Positions 50,825 to 60,012 of a stretch of 64,000 bases of DNA are shown piece by piece. The translations under genes and the position numbers were made by a program. How positions within the stretch are numbered: position 1 is the stretch's first letter; each line of letters opens with the position of its first letter. The stretch is from an uncultured Clostridia bacterium (GTDB lineage Bacteria > Bacillota > Clostridia > Christensenellales > CAG-138), in assembly GCA_937915925.1 (NCBI GenBank), contig CALGGM010000042.1, positions 1 to 64,000 of the forward strand, read 5' to 3'. Below the pieces are notes generated by a model that saw nothing but the letters and a program-made list of their open reading frames with translations, was not told the DNA's origin and did no database searches.

Positions 50825-52368
50825 CAGTCGAATACGCGCCTCCCGCATACGAAGTTCCGATACCAGTAAGAGGAAAAGGAGCTCTGCACGACCTGTCCCT
50901 TGCTTGCGCTCGCGTGGATAAACTTGCTGCCGCCGATGTAGATCGCGGTATGGTTGACCTTTTCGCTCGTATCGCTCTTGAAGAACAAAAGATCGCCCTT
51001 CTTGAGATCGTCGACGGAATCGATGCGTTTCCAGCTGTTGTTGTTGGAATACGTGTACGCGTTCCGGCGGCTGACCTTGACGCCGCATTTATTGAGGCAG
51101 TAGTGGACCAGACCGGAACAGTCGAACGAATCGGGACCTTCGTCGCCGAGGATGTACGGGTCGCCGAGCTGGTTCTGCGCGCACTTGATCATGCCGCTGA
51201 CGCTGTGGTCATAGGATGTGTTGTCCGTGCCGGGCTTCGTCGTCGGCTTCGGGGTTGCCGTGGGCTTCGGCGTCGCGGTCGGCTTCGGCGTTGCGGTCGG
51301 CTTCGGCGTCTTGGTAGGCTTGGGGGTTGCCGTAGGCTTCGGCGTCTTGGTCGGCTTCGGCGTTGCGGTCGGCTTCGGCGTCTTCGTGGGCTTCGGCGTT
51401 GCGGTCGGCTTCGGCGTCTTCGTCGGCTTCGGCGTCGGCGTCGTCTTGCCGGACGGCTTGGGCGTCGTCTTGCTCGTGGGCTTCGGTGTTGTTTTCGCCG
51501 TCGGTTTCGGCGTCGTCTTCGTTGTAGGCTTCGGCGTTGTCTTCGCCGTGGGCTTCGGCGTCGTTTTGTTCGTCGGCTTTGCGGTCGGCTTCGGCGTCGG
51601 CTTCGGCGTGGGCGACGGGGAAGGGGTCGGCGTTGCGACGGGGATCGCCTCGTCGGAATACAGAAGATCCCAATCGTCGCGGGTGATCTGCCCGTCGACC
51701 TCGATCTCGTTCTTCGCCTGGAACCGCATGACGGCTTCCTCGGTCAGCGGACCGTAATAGCCGGTGATGCGGTCGGTATAGTAGCCGAGATCGCGAAGCT
51801 GACGCTGTACGCTTCTTACGTCGGCGCCGCTGTCGTCGAGCTTGATCCGGTACTCCTGCGCGTCCTTCGAGAACAGAATCTCCTGCAGCCCCGCGGACGC
51901 TACGCCGGTTTGCTCCATGTCGGAAGCCCGTTGAAACAGGATGACGGCGTTTCTGGTGGATTCGTTGTACAGGGTGCCGGGTTCGTCCGCTTCCATGTAG
52001 CCGAGGTCCATCAGCTTTTGCTGCAGAGATGAAACGGATACATTGTCGTCGTTCAGCTGAAGAGTCGAATAATGCGAGATCGCAATGCGGTTATCGGTCG
52101 GCGCGGGCGTGAACAGGCTCGTCTCGGCGATCGCCATGGGCGAGGGGCTCGGCGTACTGCCGCGCAGGGAAACGGAGTCCTCGCGCGCGGTCAGGTATTC
52201 GGATTCGGTGTTGGCGGAGGGGAACGGCGAAAGCGAACGATCCCGGAGCAGCATCAAAAGACCGACGCCCATCAGCGCGGCGGCAGCGACCAATGCGATC
52301 ACGACACGCAGCGCGACCGCCATCGGACGGCGTTTCTTTCCGGGAAGCAATTTGACTTCAGAATCCAT
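50824..52368 (-). CDS. NlpC/P60 (C40) cell-wall endopeptidase with peptidoglycan-binding domains and KPT-repeat linker
   Basis: A 514-aa membrane-anchored wall hydrolase. One N-terminal transmembrane helix (about 20-42), two PG-binding-1 type repeats (about 100-165, LQQKLMDLGYMEADEPGTLYN type, and 175-235, VRSVQRQLRDLGYYTDRITG), a linker of about 140 residues made of K/P/T/A repeats (about 245-380), and a C-terminal C40 domain with C417 (FDCSGL), H473 (NHTAIYIG) and H485. Such enzymes cut gamma-D-Glu-diamino-acid bonds in peptidoglycan stem peptides. Start at 52368 after AAAGGAG. Confidence 0.92.
   Translation of the reverse strand: MDSEVKLLPGKKRRPMAVALRVVIALVAAAALMGVGLLMLLRDRSLSPFPSANTESEYLTAREDSVSLRGSTPSPSPMAIAETSLFTPAPTDNRIAISHYSTLQLNDDNVSVSSLQQKLMDLGYMEADEPGTLYNESTRNAVILFQRASDMEQTGVASAGLQEILFSKDAQEYRIKLDDSGADVRSVQRQLRDLGYYTDRITGYYGPLTEEAVMRFQAKNEIEVDGQITRDDWDLLYSDEAIPVATPTPSPSPTPKPTPKPTAKPTNKTTPKPTAKTTPKPTTKTTPKPTAKTTPKPTSKTTPKPSGKTTPTPKPTKTPKPTATPKPTKTPKPTATPKPTKTPKPTATPKPTKTPKPTATPKPTATPKPTATPKPTTKPGTDNTSYDHSVSGMIKCAQNQLGDPYILGDEGPDSFDCSGLVHYCLNKCGVKVSRRNAYTYSNNNSWKRIDSVDDLKKGDLLFFKSDTSEKVNHTAIYIGGSKFIHASASKGQVVQSSFSSYWYRNFVCGRRVFD
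51237..51640 (-). repeat. Coding repeats of the K-P-T linker
   Basis: Within the endopeptidase gene, units such as TPKPTATPKPTK recur (about 36-base period) with 4 near copies at the C-terminal side and looser TTPKPT(A/T/S)K units at the N-terminal side. The reverse strand is correspondingly a G/F/V-rich chance frame. Confidence 0.85.
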
Positions 52369-52390
52369 CGTTCGACTCCTTTCCGCATTT

Positions 52391-52396
52391 ATTATA
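52391..52396 (-). promoter_or_regulatory. Extended -10 promoter of the endopeptidase gene
   Basis: Minus strand TGCTATAAT: perfect TATAAT (52396-52391) with a TG one base upstream; no good -35 box. It lies 23 bases before the start codon. Confidence 0.55.
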
Positions 52397-52526
52397 GCAT
52401 ATCATATGTAACATAATCTTGAAATCTTTATAAAGATTTTAGAAACGCTGCAAAGAAATGCGCGGCGCAGCGCTTGTTCGGACCGTTGTACACATTGAAT
52501 TGCACATCGAAATCTGCATTCCTATA

Positions 52527-52555
52527 TTTCCAAAAGGAAAAAGATGTGCTATACT
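52527..52555 (+). promoter_or_regulatory. sigma-A promoter giving a leaderless ABC-F mRNA
   Basis: TTTCCA (52527-52532), 17-base spacer, TATACT (52550-52555); ATG 52564 comes 8 bases after the -10 and has no ribosome site. Confidence 0.6.
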
Positions 52556-52563
52556 GAATCTGT

Positions 52564-54489
52564 ATGTCATTACTGTATGTTGATCAATTAAAGAAATCAT
52601 TCGCGGACCGCACGCTGTTCTCGGACGTATCCTTTGAGATCCGCCCGGGCGAGCGCGTCGGTCTGATCGGCGTGAACGGAAGCGGCAAAACGACGCTGAT
52701 GCGCATTCTGATGGGCGCAGAGCCGTACGACGGGGGATCGTTCGGCATGCGGCAAGGAGCGAAGCTTTCGTACGTCGAGCAGATCCCGAAGCTTACCGCC
52801 GATACGGATCTGTATCATTTTACGCTTGAAGCGTACCGACCGCTGCTGGACCTTGAAGCGGAGGCGGCGCGTATTCAGAAAAAACTGGAAAAGGATCCTT
52901 CGGACCGCGATCGGCTGATCGCAAGGCAGGCGGTCGTTTTGGACACGCTTGCAAGGGAGGACGGCGCGACGTTTCGCGCGCTGACGCGTTCCGCTTTGAT
53001 CGGGCTCGGCTTCTCCGAGGACGATCTGACCCGCTCCGTCATGTCCTTCTCCGGCGGACAGGTCAGCAAGGCGATGCTCGCGCGGGCGATCCTGTCCCGC
53101 GCCGACCTGCTGCTGCTCGACGAGCCGACGAACAATCTGGACGTTGCGGCGATCCGATGGCTGACGGAATTTTTGCGCCAATTCAAGGGTGCGGTGCTCG
53201 TCGTGTCCCACGACCGCGCGTTTTTGGACGATACGGTCACGCGGATGCTCGAGCTGCAGAGCGGGCGCGTCCGCGGCACGGACGGCAACTACTCACGCTA
53301 TATGGAATTGAAGCTCGACGCGCGCGAGCTCGCACGAAAGACGTATCTCAAAAAGCAAAAGGAGATCCGCCGCATCGAGGGCATCATCGAACAGCAGAAA
53401 CGCTGGAATCAGGCGCACAACTATGTGACGATCGCCTCGAAGCAAAAGCAGATCGACCGCATCAAGGCGGATATGGTCGAGCCGGAGCGCGACGAAAAGG
53501 CGATCGCGTTTCGCTTTCCGACGCCCGCGCCGACCGGAAACGAGGTATTCGTTCTGAACGACCTCGGCATGCGGTTCGGCGAGAATCGGGTCTTTTCGCA
53601 TCTGAGCGGAATGATCCGCGCGGGGCAGTGCGTCTGTCTGATCGGCGCAAACGGCTGCGGGAAATCGACGCTTCTGAAGATCCTGACCGGTCAGGAACGG
53701 CAGACCGAGGGAACGTTTAAGATCGGCGCCGGCGTACGGATCGGATATTATGCGCAGAATACCTATGATCTGAACGACGCGAACACCGTGATCGAGGAGC
53801 TCGACCGCGCGTTTCCTCTGATCGAGCGCAACACGCTGCGCGGATATCTCGGCATGTTCCTGTTCCGAAACGACGAGATCGAAAAGCGCATCGGCTCTTT
53901 GTCAGGCGGAGAGAAGGCGAGGATCCGGCTTTTGAAGCTCGTGCTGTCCGGCGCGAACGTGCTGCTGTTGGACGAGCCGACCAACCATCTGGATATCGCA
54001 TCCGCCGAGGTGCTTGAAAACGCGCTCGAGCGGTTCGAAGGGACGGTGCTGATCGTCACGCACGACCGGTACATGGTGAGACGGCTTGCCGACCGAACCG
54101 TGCTTCTGACGTCGGAAGGACTTGTGGAACCGCGCGACGAGAACGAGGACCTTTTTGAACGCATCGTGGAGCGCAGGGCGGAAAAGGTCAGGCCGCAGGC
54201 ACGAACGGAACCCGACAACGCGTATCTGCGGAAGAAGGAGAACAAACAGCTTCGCGCGAAGGCGAAGCAGGAGATCTCCCGCATCGAGCGGCTGATCGGG
54301 GAGAACGAGGATGCAAAGCGCGAAGCGGAAACTGCGCTGATCGACGCGCAGACGACGAACGACTACCGGCGTATGCAGCAGCTGTACGAGACGATCTCCG
54401 CGCTTGAAACGGAGGAAACAGACCTTTACGACCGACTGGAACGCGCGGAAGCGGCGCTTTCCGACATTGAAACGGAGGAAGAAACATGA
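52564..54489 (+). CDS. ABC-F family ATPase
   Basis: Soluble ABC protein (641 aa) of the ABC-F class, which acts on the ribosome (translation factor or antibiotic protection) rather than in transport. Two nucleotide-binding domains: GVNGSGKTT (37-45) with the signature SFSGGQVSKAML and LLLLDEPTNNLD, then GANGCGKST (about 361-369) with LSGGEKARIRLL and VLLLDEPTNHLD. The linker between them (about 225-310) is basic and coiled. A C-terminal coiled coil (about 560-641) ends the protein. It overlaps the glycerate kinase gene by 4 bases. Confidence 0.95.
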   Translation: MSLLYVDQLKKSFADRTLFSDVSFEIRPGERVGLIGVNGSGKTTLMRILMGAEPYDGGSFGMRQGAKLSYVEQIPKLTADTDLYHFTLEAYRPLLDLEAEAARIQKKLEKDPSDRDRLIARQAVVLDTLAREDGATFRALTRSALIGLGFSEDDLTRSVMSFSGGQVSKAMLARAILSRADLLLLDEPTNNLDVAAIRWLTEFLRQFKGAVLVVSHDRAFLDDTVTRMLELQSGRVRGTDGNYSRYMELKLDARELARKTYLKKQKEIRRIEGIIEQQKRWNQAHNYVTIASKQKQIDRIKADMVEPERDEKAIAFRFPTPAPTGNEVFVLNDLGMRFGENRVFSHLSGMIRAGQCVCLIGANGCGKSTLLKILTGQERQTEGTFKIGAGVRIGYYAQNTYDLNDANTVIEELDRAFPLIERNTLRGYLGMFLFRNDEIEKRIGSLSGGEKARIRLLKLVLSGANVLLLDEPTNHLDIASAEVLENALERFEGTVLIVTHDRYMVRRLADRTVLLTSEGLVEPRDENEDLFERIVERRAEKVRPQARTEPDNAYLRKKENKQLRAKAKQEISRIERLIGENEDAKREAETALIDAQTTNDYRRMQQLYETISALETEETDLYDRLERAEAALSDIETEEET

Positions 54490-56018
54490 TTTGGCATTAC
54501 TTTCCGATCGGTATGCGGTTCCCCGTCGCGGACTTTTCCGAAGCCACGCGCCGCGCGTGCTGGCGCATCGCGCTCTCGGCGGCGTACGCGTCGGACGCGA
54601 GCGGCACGGGACTTTACGAGGCGTGCGAGTCCTTCGATCCGATCTCGCAAAGTCCGGTCTATACCTGTATCGTCTGCTATGTCGGCATCAAGCAGTCGCG
54701 TGCGGCGGGAAAGGCGATGCATGCGCTCGACCGCCTGATGGCAAGACTGTGCATCCATGAACCGCTTGTGCAGGCGAATTATCTCGAAGGCTTCGGACCC
54801 TATCCGATCCTTGCGGAGATCGACGCGCAGGGAAAGCTGATCCCAAACGAGCAGGGCGCGGCGTTTTTGCCGACCGAGCCGATCGAGCCGATGCAAAAGA
54901 ACGACGGATGGACGCTTCTGATCGCGCCGGATTCCATGAAGGGCGTTTGCGACGCGGAGCGGTTGACGCGCGTGCTCGGCACGGCTGCGGCGGATCACGG
55001 TCTTCGCGTCAGAAGAATGCCGATCGCGGACGGTGGCGAGGGATCGGTACGCGCATTGATCGTGGGAACGCAGGGCAGGTATGAAACGGTGCGCTGCGAG
55101 GATCTGAACGGCGCCGTCGTGAATATGACGGTCGGCGTGATCCCGGGACCGATCGCCGTGATCGAAGCGGCGGACGCGGTCGGGTTCGCGAGACGAACCG
55201 AGCAGACGCCGCCGATCGAAAAGCGAACGACCTGTGGCGTCGGCATGCTGATCAAAAAGACGCTCGATCTCGGCTATCGGAAGATATGGATCGGGCTCGG
55301 CGGGTCGCTGACCTCCGATCTCGGGCTCGGCGCGCTTGCGGAGCTCGGCGTTCGGTTCCTTGACGCGGACGACGAATCGGTCGAACCGTGTCCGGAGAAC
55401 CTTGAAAGGATCGCTGCTGTCGAGCGCGACGGATTGGATCCGCGCCTTGCGAATACCGAGCTTACACTGCTTTGCGACGTGAACGCGCCGCTGCTCGGCC
55501 GCGACGGTGCGCTCAACGTATTCGGACCGCAAAAGGGCGTGACGCCGGAGCAGATCACGGCGTGGGAAACGGCGTTCGAACGGCTCTCAAAGCGGCTCGG
55601 CGGCGATCCGAACGAACCCGGAAGCGGCGCGGCGGGCGGTCTCGGATTCGGCTTGAAGTCGATCGGCGGGACGCTGCGCTTTGGGTCGGACCTGATCCTC
55701 GATCGGATCGGGCTCACGTTTGCAATCCGGGAAGCGGACTTCGTCATCACCGGGGAGGGCAGCTTTGACGCGCAGAGCCGACAGTTTCGCAAGGCGCCTG
55801 CCGCCGTGCTGGAACGTCTGTCCGACGGCGACCGACCGGGATGCCTTCTGGTGGGCAAGCTCGGCGTCGATGAGGACGCGCTTTTAAAGGGACAGCCGAA
55901 GCTCAAGGGCGTCGTGAAATGCCCGATCGGCGAGGAACCGTATGATCTGACGCTTACGGACGCGTTTGAACGCGCGATCCTGCCGATGATCGGAAAAGAC
56001 GTTGCCAACCGCTCCTGA
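54486..56018 (+). CDS. Glycerate kinase fused to an N-terminal domain of unknown function
   Basis: A 510-aa protein. From about residue 142 to the end it is a glycerate kinase of the GarK/GlxK type: LLIAPDSMKGVCDAERL, PIADGGEGSVRALI, GLGGSLTSDLGLG, GSGAAGGLGFGL and FVITGEGSFDAQS are all present, so it should phosphorylate D-glycerate at O2. The first 135 or so residues (MIWHYFPIGMRFPVADFSEA to about FLPTEPIEP) are not part of that family and are not recognised. ATG 54486 is set by an ATGA overlap with the ABC-F gene and an upstream GGAGGA site, so the long N-terminus is genuine unless translation starts internally. Confidence 0.85.
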   Translation: MIWHYFPIGMRFPVADFSEATRRACWRIALSAAYASDASGTGLYEACESFDPISQSPVYTCIVCYVGIKQSRAAGKAMHALDRLMARLCIHEPLVQANYLEGFGPYPILAEIDAQGKLIPNEQGAAFLPTEPIEPMQKNDGWTLLIAPDSMKGVCDAERLTRVLGTAAADHGLRVRRMPIADGGEGSVRALIVGTQGRYETVRCEDLNGAVVNMTVGVIPGPIAVIEAADAVGFARRTEQTPPIEKRTTCGVGMLIKKTLDLGYRKIWIGLGGSLTSDLGLGALAELGVRFLDADDESVEPCPENLERIAAVERDGLDPRLANTELTLLCDVNAPLLGRDGALNVFGPQKGVTPEQITAWETAFERLSKRLGGDPNEPGSGAAGGLGFGLKSIGGTLRFGSDLILDRIGLTFAIREADFVITGEGSFDAQSRQFRKAPAAVLERLSDGDRPGCLLVGKLGVDEDALLKGQPKLKGVVKCPIGEEPYDLTLTDAFERAILPMIGKDVANRS

Positions 56019-56030
56019 CCGTGATATAAT
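56002..56030 (+). promoter_or_regulatory. sigma-A promoter of pdp
   Basis: TTGCCA (56002-56007), 17-base spacer, perfect TATAAT (56025-56030), partly inside the end of the glycerate kinase gene. Confidence 0.8.
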
Positions 56031-56060
56031 ATTCTATCTACTTTTAGGAGGAAAAACTGC

Positions 56061-57380
56061 ATGCGAATGGTCGATTTGATCGAAAAGAAGGTAACCGGGG
56101 AAGCGCTTTCCGGCGAAGAGATCCGTTTCATCGTGAACGGGTTTACCGACGGCACGATTCCCGATTACCAGATGGCGGCGTTCCAAATGGCGGTCGTGTT
56201 CAACGGCATGACCGACCGCGAGACGGCAGACCTGACGATGGCGATGATGCACTCGGGCGAGGTCGTCGATCTTTCCGACCTGCGCGGCGTGAAGGTCGAC
56301 AAGCATTCCACCGGCGGCGTCGGCGACACCACGACGCTCGTCATCGCACCGCTCGTTGCGGCGTGCGGCGGCACGGTCGCAAAGATGAGCGGCAGAGGGC
56401 TCGGGCACACGGGCGGCACGCTCGACAAGCTCGAATCCATCCCCGGCGTCTGCATCGAGCAGCCGATGGAGCGGTTCAAGGAGATCGTGAACGACATCGG
56501 CGTCGCGGTCATCGGGCAGACAGGCAACCTCGTTCCCGCCGATAAAAAGATGTACGCGCTGCGCGACGTCACCGCAACGGTCCGAAGCATTCCGCTGATC
56601 GCGTCGAGCATCATGTCGAAGAAGCTTGCCGCGGGCACGGACGCGATCGTGCTGGACGTCAAGACGGGCACAGGCGCGTTTATGCAGACGGTGGACGAGG
56701 CGGAAAAGCTTGCGCACCTGATGGTCTCGATCGGTAAGCTCGTGGGACGCGAATGCGTCGCCGTCATTACCGACATGAATCAGCCGCTCGGCCTTGCGGT
56801 CGGCAACGCGCTGGAGGTCCGCGAGGCGATCGAGCTGCTGTCCGGCAAGATCCCGGCGGGCGATCCGCTCTATGAGGTCTGCATGCTTTTAGGCGTTCAT
56901 ATGATGCGTCTTTCGAAGCTTGCCGAGACGGAGGTCGAAGCGCGCGAAAAGCTCGAATCCGCGCTGCATTCCGGCGCAGGTCTTTTGAAGCTTCAAAAGA
57001 TGATCGAAGCGGAGGGCGGCGATCCGTCCTACATCAGCCTCGACCGCATCGACGAGCTGTGCAAGGTCAAGACGGTTCTGAACGTCTATCCGAAGCGCGC
57101 GGGCTATATCTCTTCGATGAACGCGGAGCGCATCGGAACGGCGGCGCAGATCCTCGGCGCGGGCCGCGCAACGAAGGAAGAAAGCATCGACCCGGCGGTC
57201 GGTCTCGTCATGAAGAAACGCCTCGGCGATTTTATCCGTGCGGACGAACCGCTCTGCGTGATGTATGTGAACGACGAATCCAAGCTCGACGCCGCGTTTG
57301 AGATGTTCCACAGCGCGTTTGCCTACTCCGACGCTAAGCCGGATTACCGCCCGATGGTCTATGACGTCGTTCGCGCGTAA
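56061..57380 (+). CDS. pdp: Pyrimidine-nucleoside phosphorylase
   Basis: Phosphorolyses uridine, thymidine and deoxyuridine (439 aa). The signature SGRGLGHTGGTLDKLESIPG (about 112-131) and the phosphate-site KHSTGGVGD (79-87) are intact, as is the C-terminal domain. ATG 56061 has AGGAGG upstream. With deoB and PNP elsewhere in the window it completes a nucleoside-salvage set. A hairpin with a weak T-tail follows, before polA. Confidence 0.96.
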   Translation: MRMVDLIEKKVTGEALSGEEIRFIVNGFTDGTIPDYQMAAFQMAVVFNGMTDRETADLTMAMMHSGEVVDLSDLRGVKVDKHSTGGVGDTTTLVIAPLVAACGGTVAKMSGRGLGHTGGTLDKLESIPGVCIEQPMERFKEIVNDIGVAVIGQTGNLVPADKKMYALRDVTATVRSIPLIASSIMSKKLAAGTDAIVLDVKTGTGAFMQTVDEAEKLAHLMVSIGKLVGRECVAVITDMNQPLGLAVGNALEVREAIELLSGKIPAGDPLYEVCMLLGVHMMRLSKLAETEVEAREKLESALHSGAGLLKLQKMIEAEGGDPSYISLDRIDELCKVKTVLNVYPKRAGYISSMNAERIGTAAQILGAGRATKEESIDPAVGLVMKKRLGDFIRADEPLCVMYVNDESKLDAAFEMFHSAFAYSDAKPDYRPMVYDVVRA

Positions 57381-57411
57381 CCGATTATAAATCATTTTAA
57401 CACGGTCCGAG

Positions 57412-57441
57412 ACGGCGCATACGATCCCGTATGTGCCGTTT
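57412..57441 (+). terminator. Hairpin between pdp and polA
   Basis: ACGGCGCATACG (57412-57423) with CGTATGTGCCGT (57428-57439), followed by only two T. A terminator or attenuator; no separate polA promoter was identified downstream of it. Confidence 0.55.
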
Positions 57442-57456
57442 CGGGAAAGGGAAGCT

Positions 57457-60012
57457 ATGGATCGTCTGCTTTTGGCAATCGACGGAAACAGCCTGCTGTT
57501 TCAGGCATATCATGCGTTTTTCAAAGCGAATCTGACCACGCGCGACGGATTTCCGACCGGCGCGCTGAAAGGCTTTTTTACAAAGCTCCTGGACCTTTTG
57601 AAACAGGAGCCGACCCATGTGCTTGTCGCGTTCGACGTGCATCAGCCTACGTTCCGACATGAGCGCTATGCGGAGTACAAGCTCGGACGCAAGGCGCCGG
57701 ACGAGGACCTTGTAAAGCAGATGCCGGTCGTTCGCGAGCTTTTGAAGCGCATGGGGATCGCGGTCATCGAATGCCCGGGCTATGAAGGCGACGACATTCT
57801 CGGAACCTTCTCGCGCCGCGCGGACGCAGCGGGTATGGACACGCTGATCGTGACCGGCGACCGCGATTCGTTTCAGCTGATCACCGATCGCACAAAGATC
57901 TATTATACAAAGGACAATTCCATCATCGACGCCGCGGCGCTGAAGGAGAAGTACGGGCTCGAACCGGACCGGATGCGCGATCTGAAGGCGCTGATGGGCG
58001 ACAGCTCGGACCATATTCCGGGCGTTGCGGGCGTCGGAGAAAAGACGGCGCTGAAGCTTCTGAACGAGTACGGCGATCTCGAAGGTGTGCTTTCACATGC
58101 GGGCGAGGTCAAGGGCAAGCTCGGCGAACGGCTTGTGAACGAAGCGGAGAACGCGCGGTTTTCCTATTGGCTCGGCACGATCGTGACCGACGCGCCGGTC
58201 AGCGAGACGCTCGACGACTGCGCGTTCTCGTTCGAATCGACCGGCGGAGCAAAGGAACGGCTGTACGAGCTTGAACTGAACAGCATCGCCGATAAGCTTC
58301 CCGGCGGAGAAGCGCCGAAGGCGGAGGAGAGCATCGCGCCCGTCGAGTCCGTTCCGATCACGGACGAGGCAGGCATGAAGGCGGCTTTGAAAACGCTGCG
58401 CTCCTGTAAAGAGATCGCGATCACCGCGTTCCCGTCGCTGGCGTTTGCCGGGAGCGCGGAACGCGCCTACGTTCTGACGGCGGGCGAAACGCTGTTTGAC
58501 GCCTGCATGGATGAGAACGAAGCGTATCGGATGCTCGGCGCGTTTATCCTCGAAACCGATAAAACGGTCCTTGCCTTCGATGCGAAGACGATCTTCCACC
58601 GCTGCGGCTTTTCCGCAGACCGGCTTCCGAAGCTTGCGTTCGATGCGATGCTTTCGGATTATCTTTTACAGAGCAACCGCCCCGTCGAAAGCTACGAAGC
58701 GCTTTGCCGCGCGTGGTTGAAAACCGAGAAGGCGAATCCTGCGTATCTGTTCCTGCTCTGTCCGCGTATGGAAGCGGCGATCGAAGAGAACGGGCTTGCT
58801 TCGCTTGAACGGGACGTTGAGCTTCCGCTGCTTTCCGTGCTGTACGGCATGGAGCAGGTCGGATTCAGGACCGACGAACGCGTTCTCTCCGAGCTGCACA
58901 CACGCTTTTCGGAAGCGGCGAACACGCTGGAAAGTCGTATTTACGACGCGGCAGGGGAGAGGTTCAACATTCTTTCCACAAAACAGCTCGGCAGGATCCT
59001 GTTTGAAAAGCTCGGACTTCCGTCCGGAAAAAAGACCAAGACGGGCTTTTCCACCGACGCCGATACGCTCGAAGCAATCGCGCCGCTGCATCCGATCGTG
59101 AACGACGTGCTTACCTATCGGTTTTTGACGAAGCTGGACAGCACGTTCGTCGAGGGGCTTTTAAAGCAGCGCGACGCCGAGGGACGCATCCATTCGCGGT
59201 TCATGCAGTGCGTGACGGCGACGGGACGCATCTCAAGCACGGAGCCGAATTTACAGAACATTCCGGTGCGCACGCCGGAGGGCAGGGAGATCCGAAAGGC
59301 GTTTATCCCGAGCGAGGGGAACCTGCTGGTCGGCGCGGACTATTCGCAGATCGAGCTGAGGCTCCTTGCGCACATCAGCGGCGACGAGGACTTTATCGCG
59401 GCGTTCAACAGCGGCGAGGACATCCACGCGCGTACCGCCGCGGAGGTCTTCCATATCCCGTCCGGCGCGGTTACGAGCGAACAGCGCAGCGCGGCGAAGG
59501 CGGTCAATTTCGGGATTGTCTACGGCATCTCCGATTTCGGGCTTGCGAAGAATTTGGGCGTGCCGGTCGCGACCGCGGCAAGCTATATCCGCCGCTATTT
59601 TGAACGCTATCCGAAGGTGCAGGAATACTTAAAGCGCAGCGTGGAAACGGCGAAGGAACGCGGCTATGCGGAAACGCTGTTCGAGCGCAAGCGCCCGCTG
59701 CCGGAGCTTTCGACAAGCAATTACAACGTCCGTCAGTTCGGCGAACGTGTCGCAATGAATATGCCGATCCAAGGGACGGCGGCGGACATCATCAAGATCG
59801 CCATGGTGCGCGTCGACCGGGCGCTGCGGGACGGAGGCTTCAAAGCAAGGCTCGTTCTGCAGATCCACGACGAACTGATCGTCGACACGCCGAAGGACGA
59901 GGTCGAGCGCGTGAAGACGCTGATGCAGGAGACGATGGAGGGCGTCGCGGCGCTTTCCGTGCGGCTCGTTGCGGAGGCAAAATGCGGAGAAAGCTGGTTC
60001 GAGACAAAGTGA
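57457..60012 (+). CDS. polA: DNA polymerase I
   Basis: Repair and Okazaki-processing polymerase (851 aa). N-terminal 5'-3' exonuclease domain (about 1-285; GYEGDDILGT, TGDRDSFQLI, GDSSDHIPGVAGVGEKTA), a central 3'-5' exonuclease-like domain (about 300-470) in which the first DxE motif is replaced (IAITAFPS) so proofreading is probably lost, as in Bacillus and Thermus enzymes, and a family A polymerase domain with DYSQIELRLLAHISGD, RSAAKAVNFGIVYG and IHDELIVD. ATG 57457 follows AAAGGGA; eight more upstream codons are open. Confidence 0.97.
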   Translation: MDRLLLAIDGNSLLFQAYHAFFKANLTTRDGFPTGALKGFFTKLLDLLKQEPTHVLVAFDVHQPTFRHERYAEYKLGRKAPDEDLVKQMPVVRELLKRMGIAVIECPGYEGDDILGTFSRRADAAGMDTLIVTGDRDSFQLITDRTKIYYTKDNSIIDAAALKEKYGLEPDRMRDLKALMGDSSDHIPGVAGVGEKTALKLLNEYGDLEGVLSHAGEVKGKLGERLVNEAENARFSYWLGTIVTDAPVSETLDDCAFSFESTGGAKERLYELELNSIADKLPGGEAPKAEESIAPVESVPITDEAGMKAALKTLRSCKEIAITAFPSLAFAGSAERAYVLTAGETLFDACMDENEAYRMLGAFILETDKTVLAFDAKTIFHRCGFSADRLPKLAFDAMLSDYLLQSNRPVESYEALCRAWLKTEKANPAYLFLLCPRMEAAIEENGLASLERDVELPLLSVLYGMEQVGFRTDERVLSELHTRFSEAANTLESRIYDAAGERFNILSTKQLGRILFEKLGLPSGKKTKTGFSTDADTLEAIAPLHPIVNDVLTYRFLTKLDSTFVEGLLKQRDAEGRIHSRFMQCVTATGRISSTEPNLQNIPVRTPEGREIRKAFIPSEGNLLVGADYSQIELRLLAHISGDEDFIAAFNSGEDIHARTAAEVFHIPSGAVTSEQRSAAKAVNFGIVYGISDFGLAKNLGVPVATAASYIRRYFERYPKVQEYLKRSVETAKERGYAETLFERKRPLPELSTSNYNVRQFGERVAMNMPIQGTAADIIKIAMVRVDRALRDGGFKARLVLQIHDELIVDTPKDEVERVKTLMQETMEGVAALSVRLVAEAKCGESWFETK

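Noticed and set aside
51218..51757. Plus-strand frame rich in V-G-F-G repeats
   Set aside because: It is the antisense reading of the K-P-T linker of the endopeptidase; no ribosome site and no independent signals.
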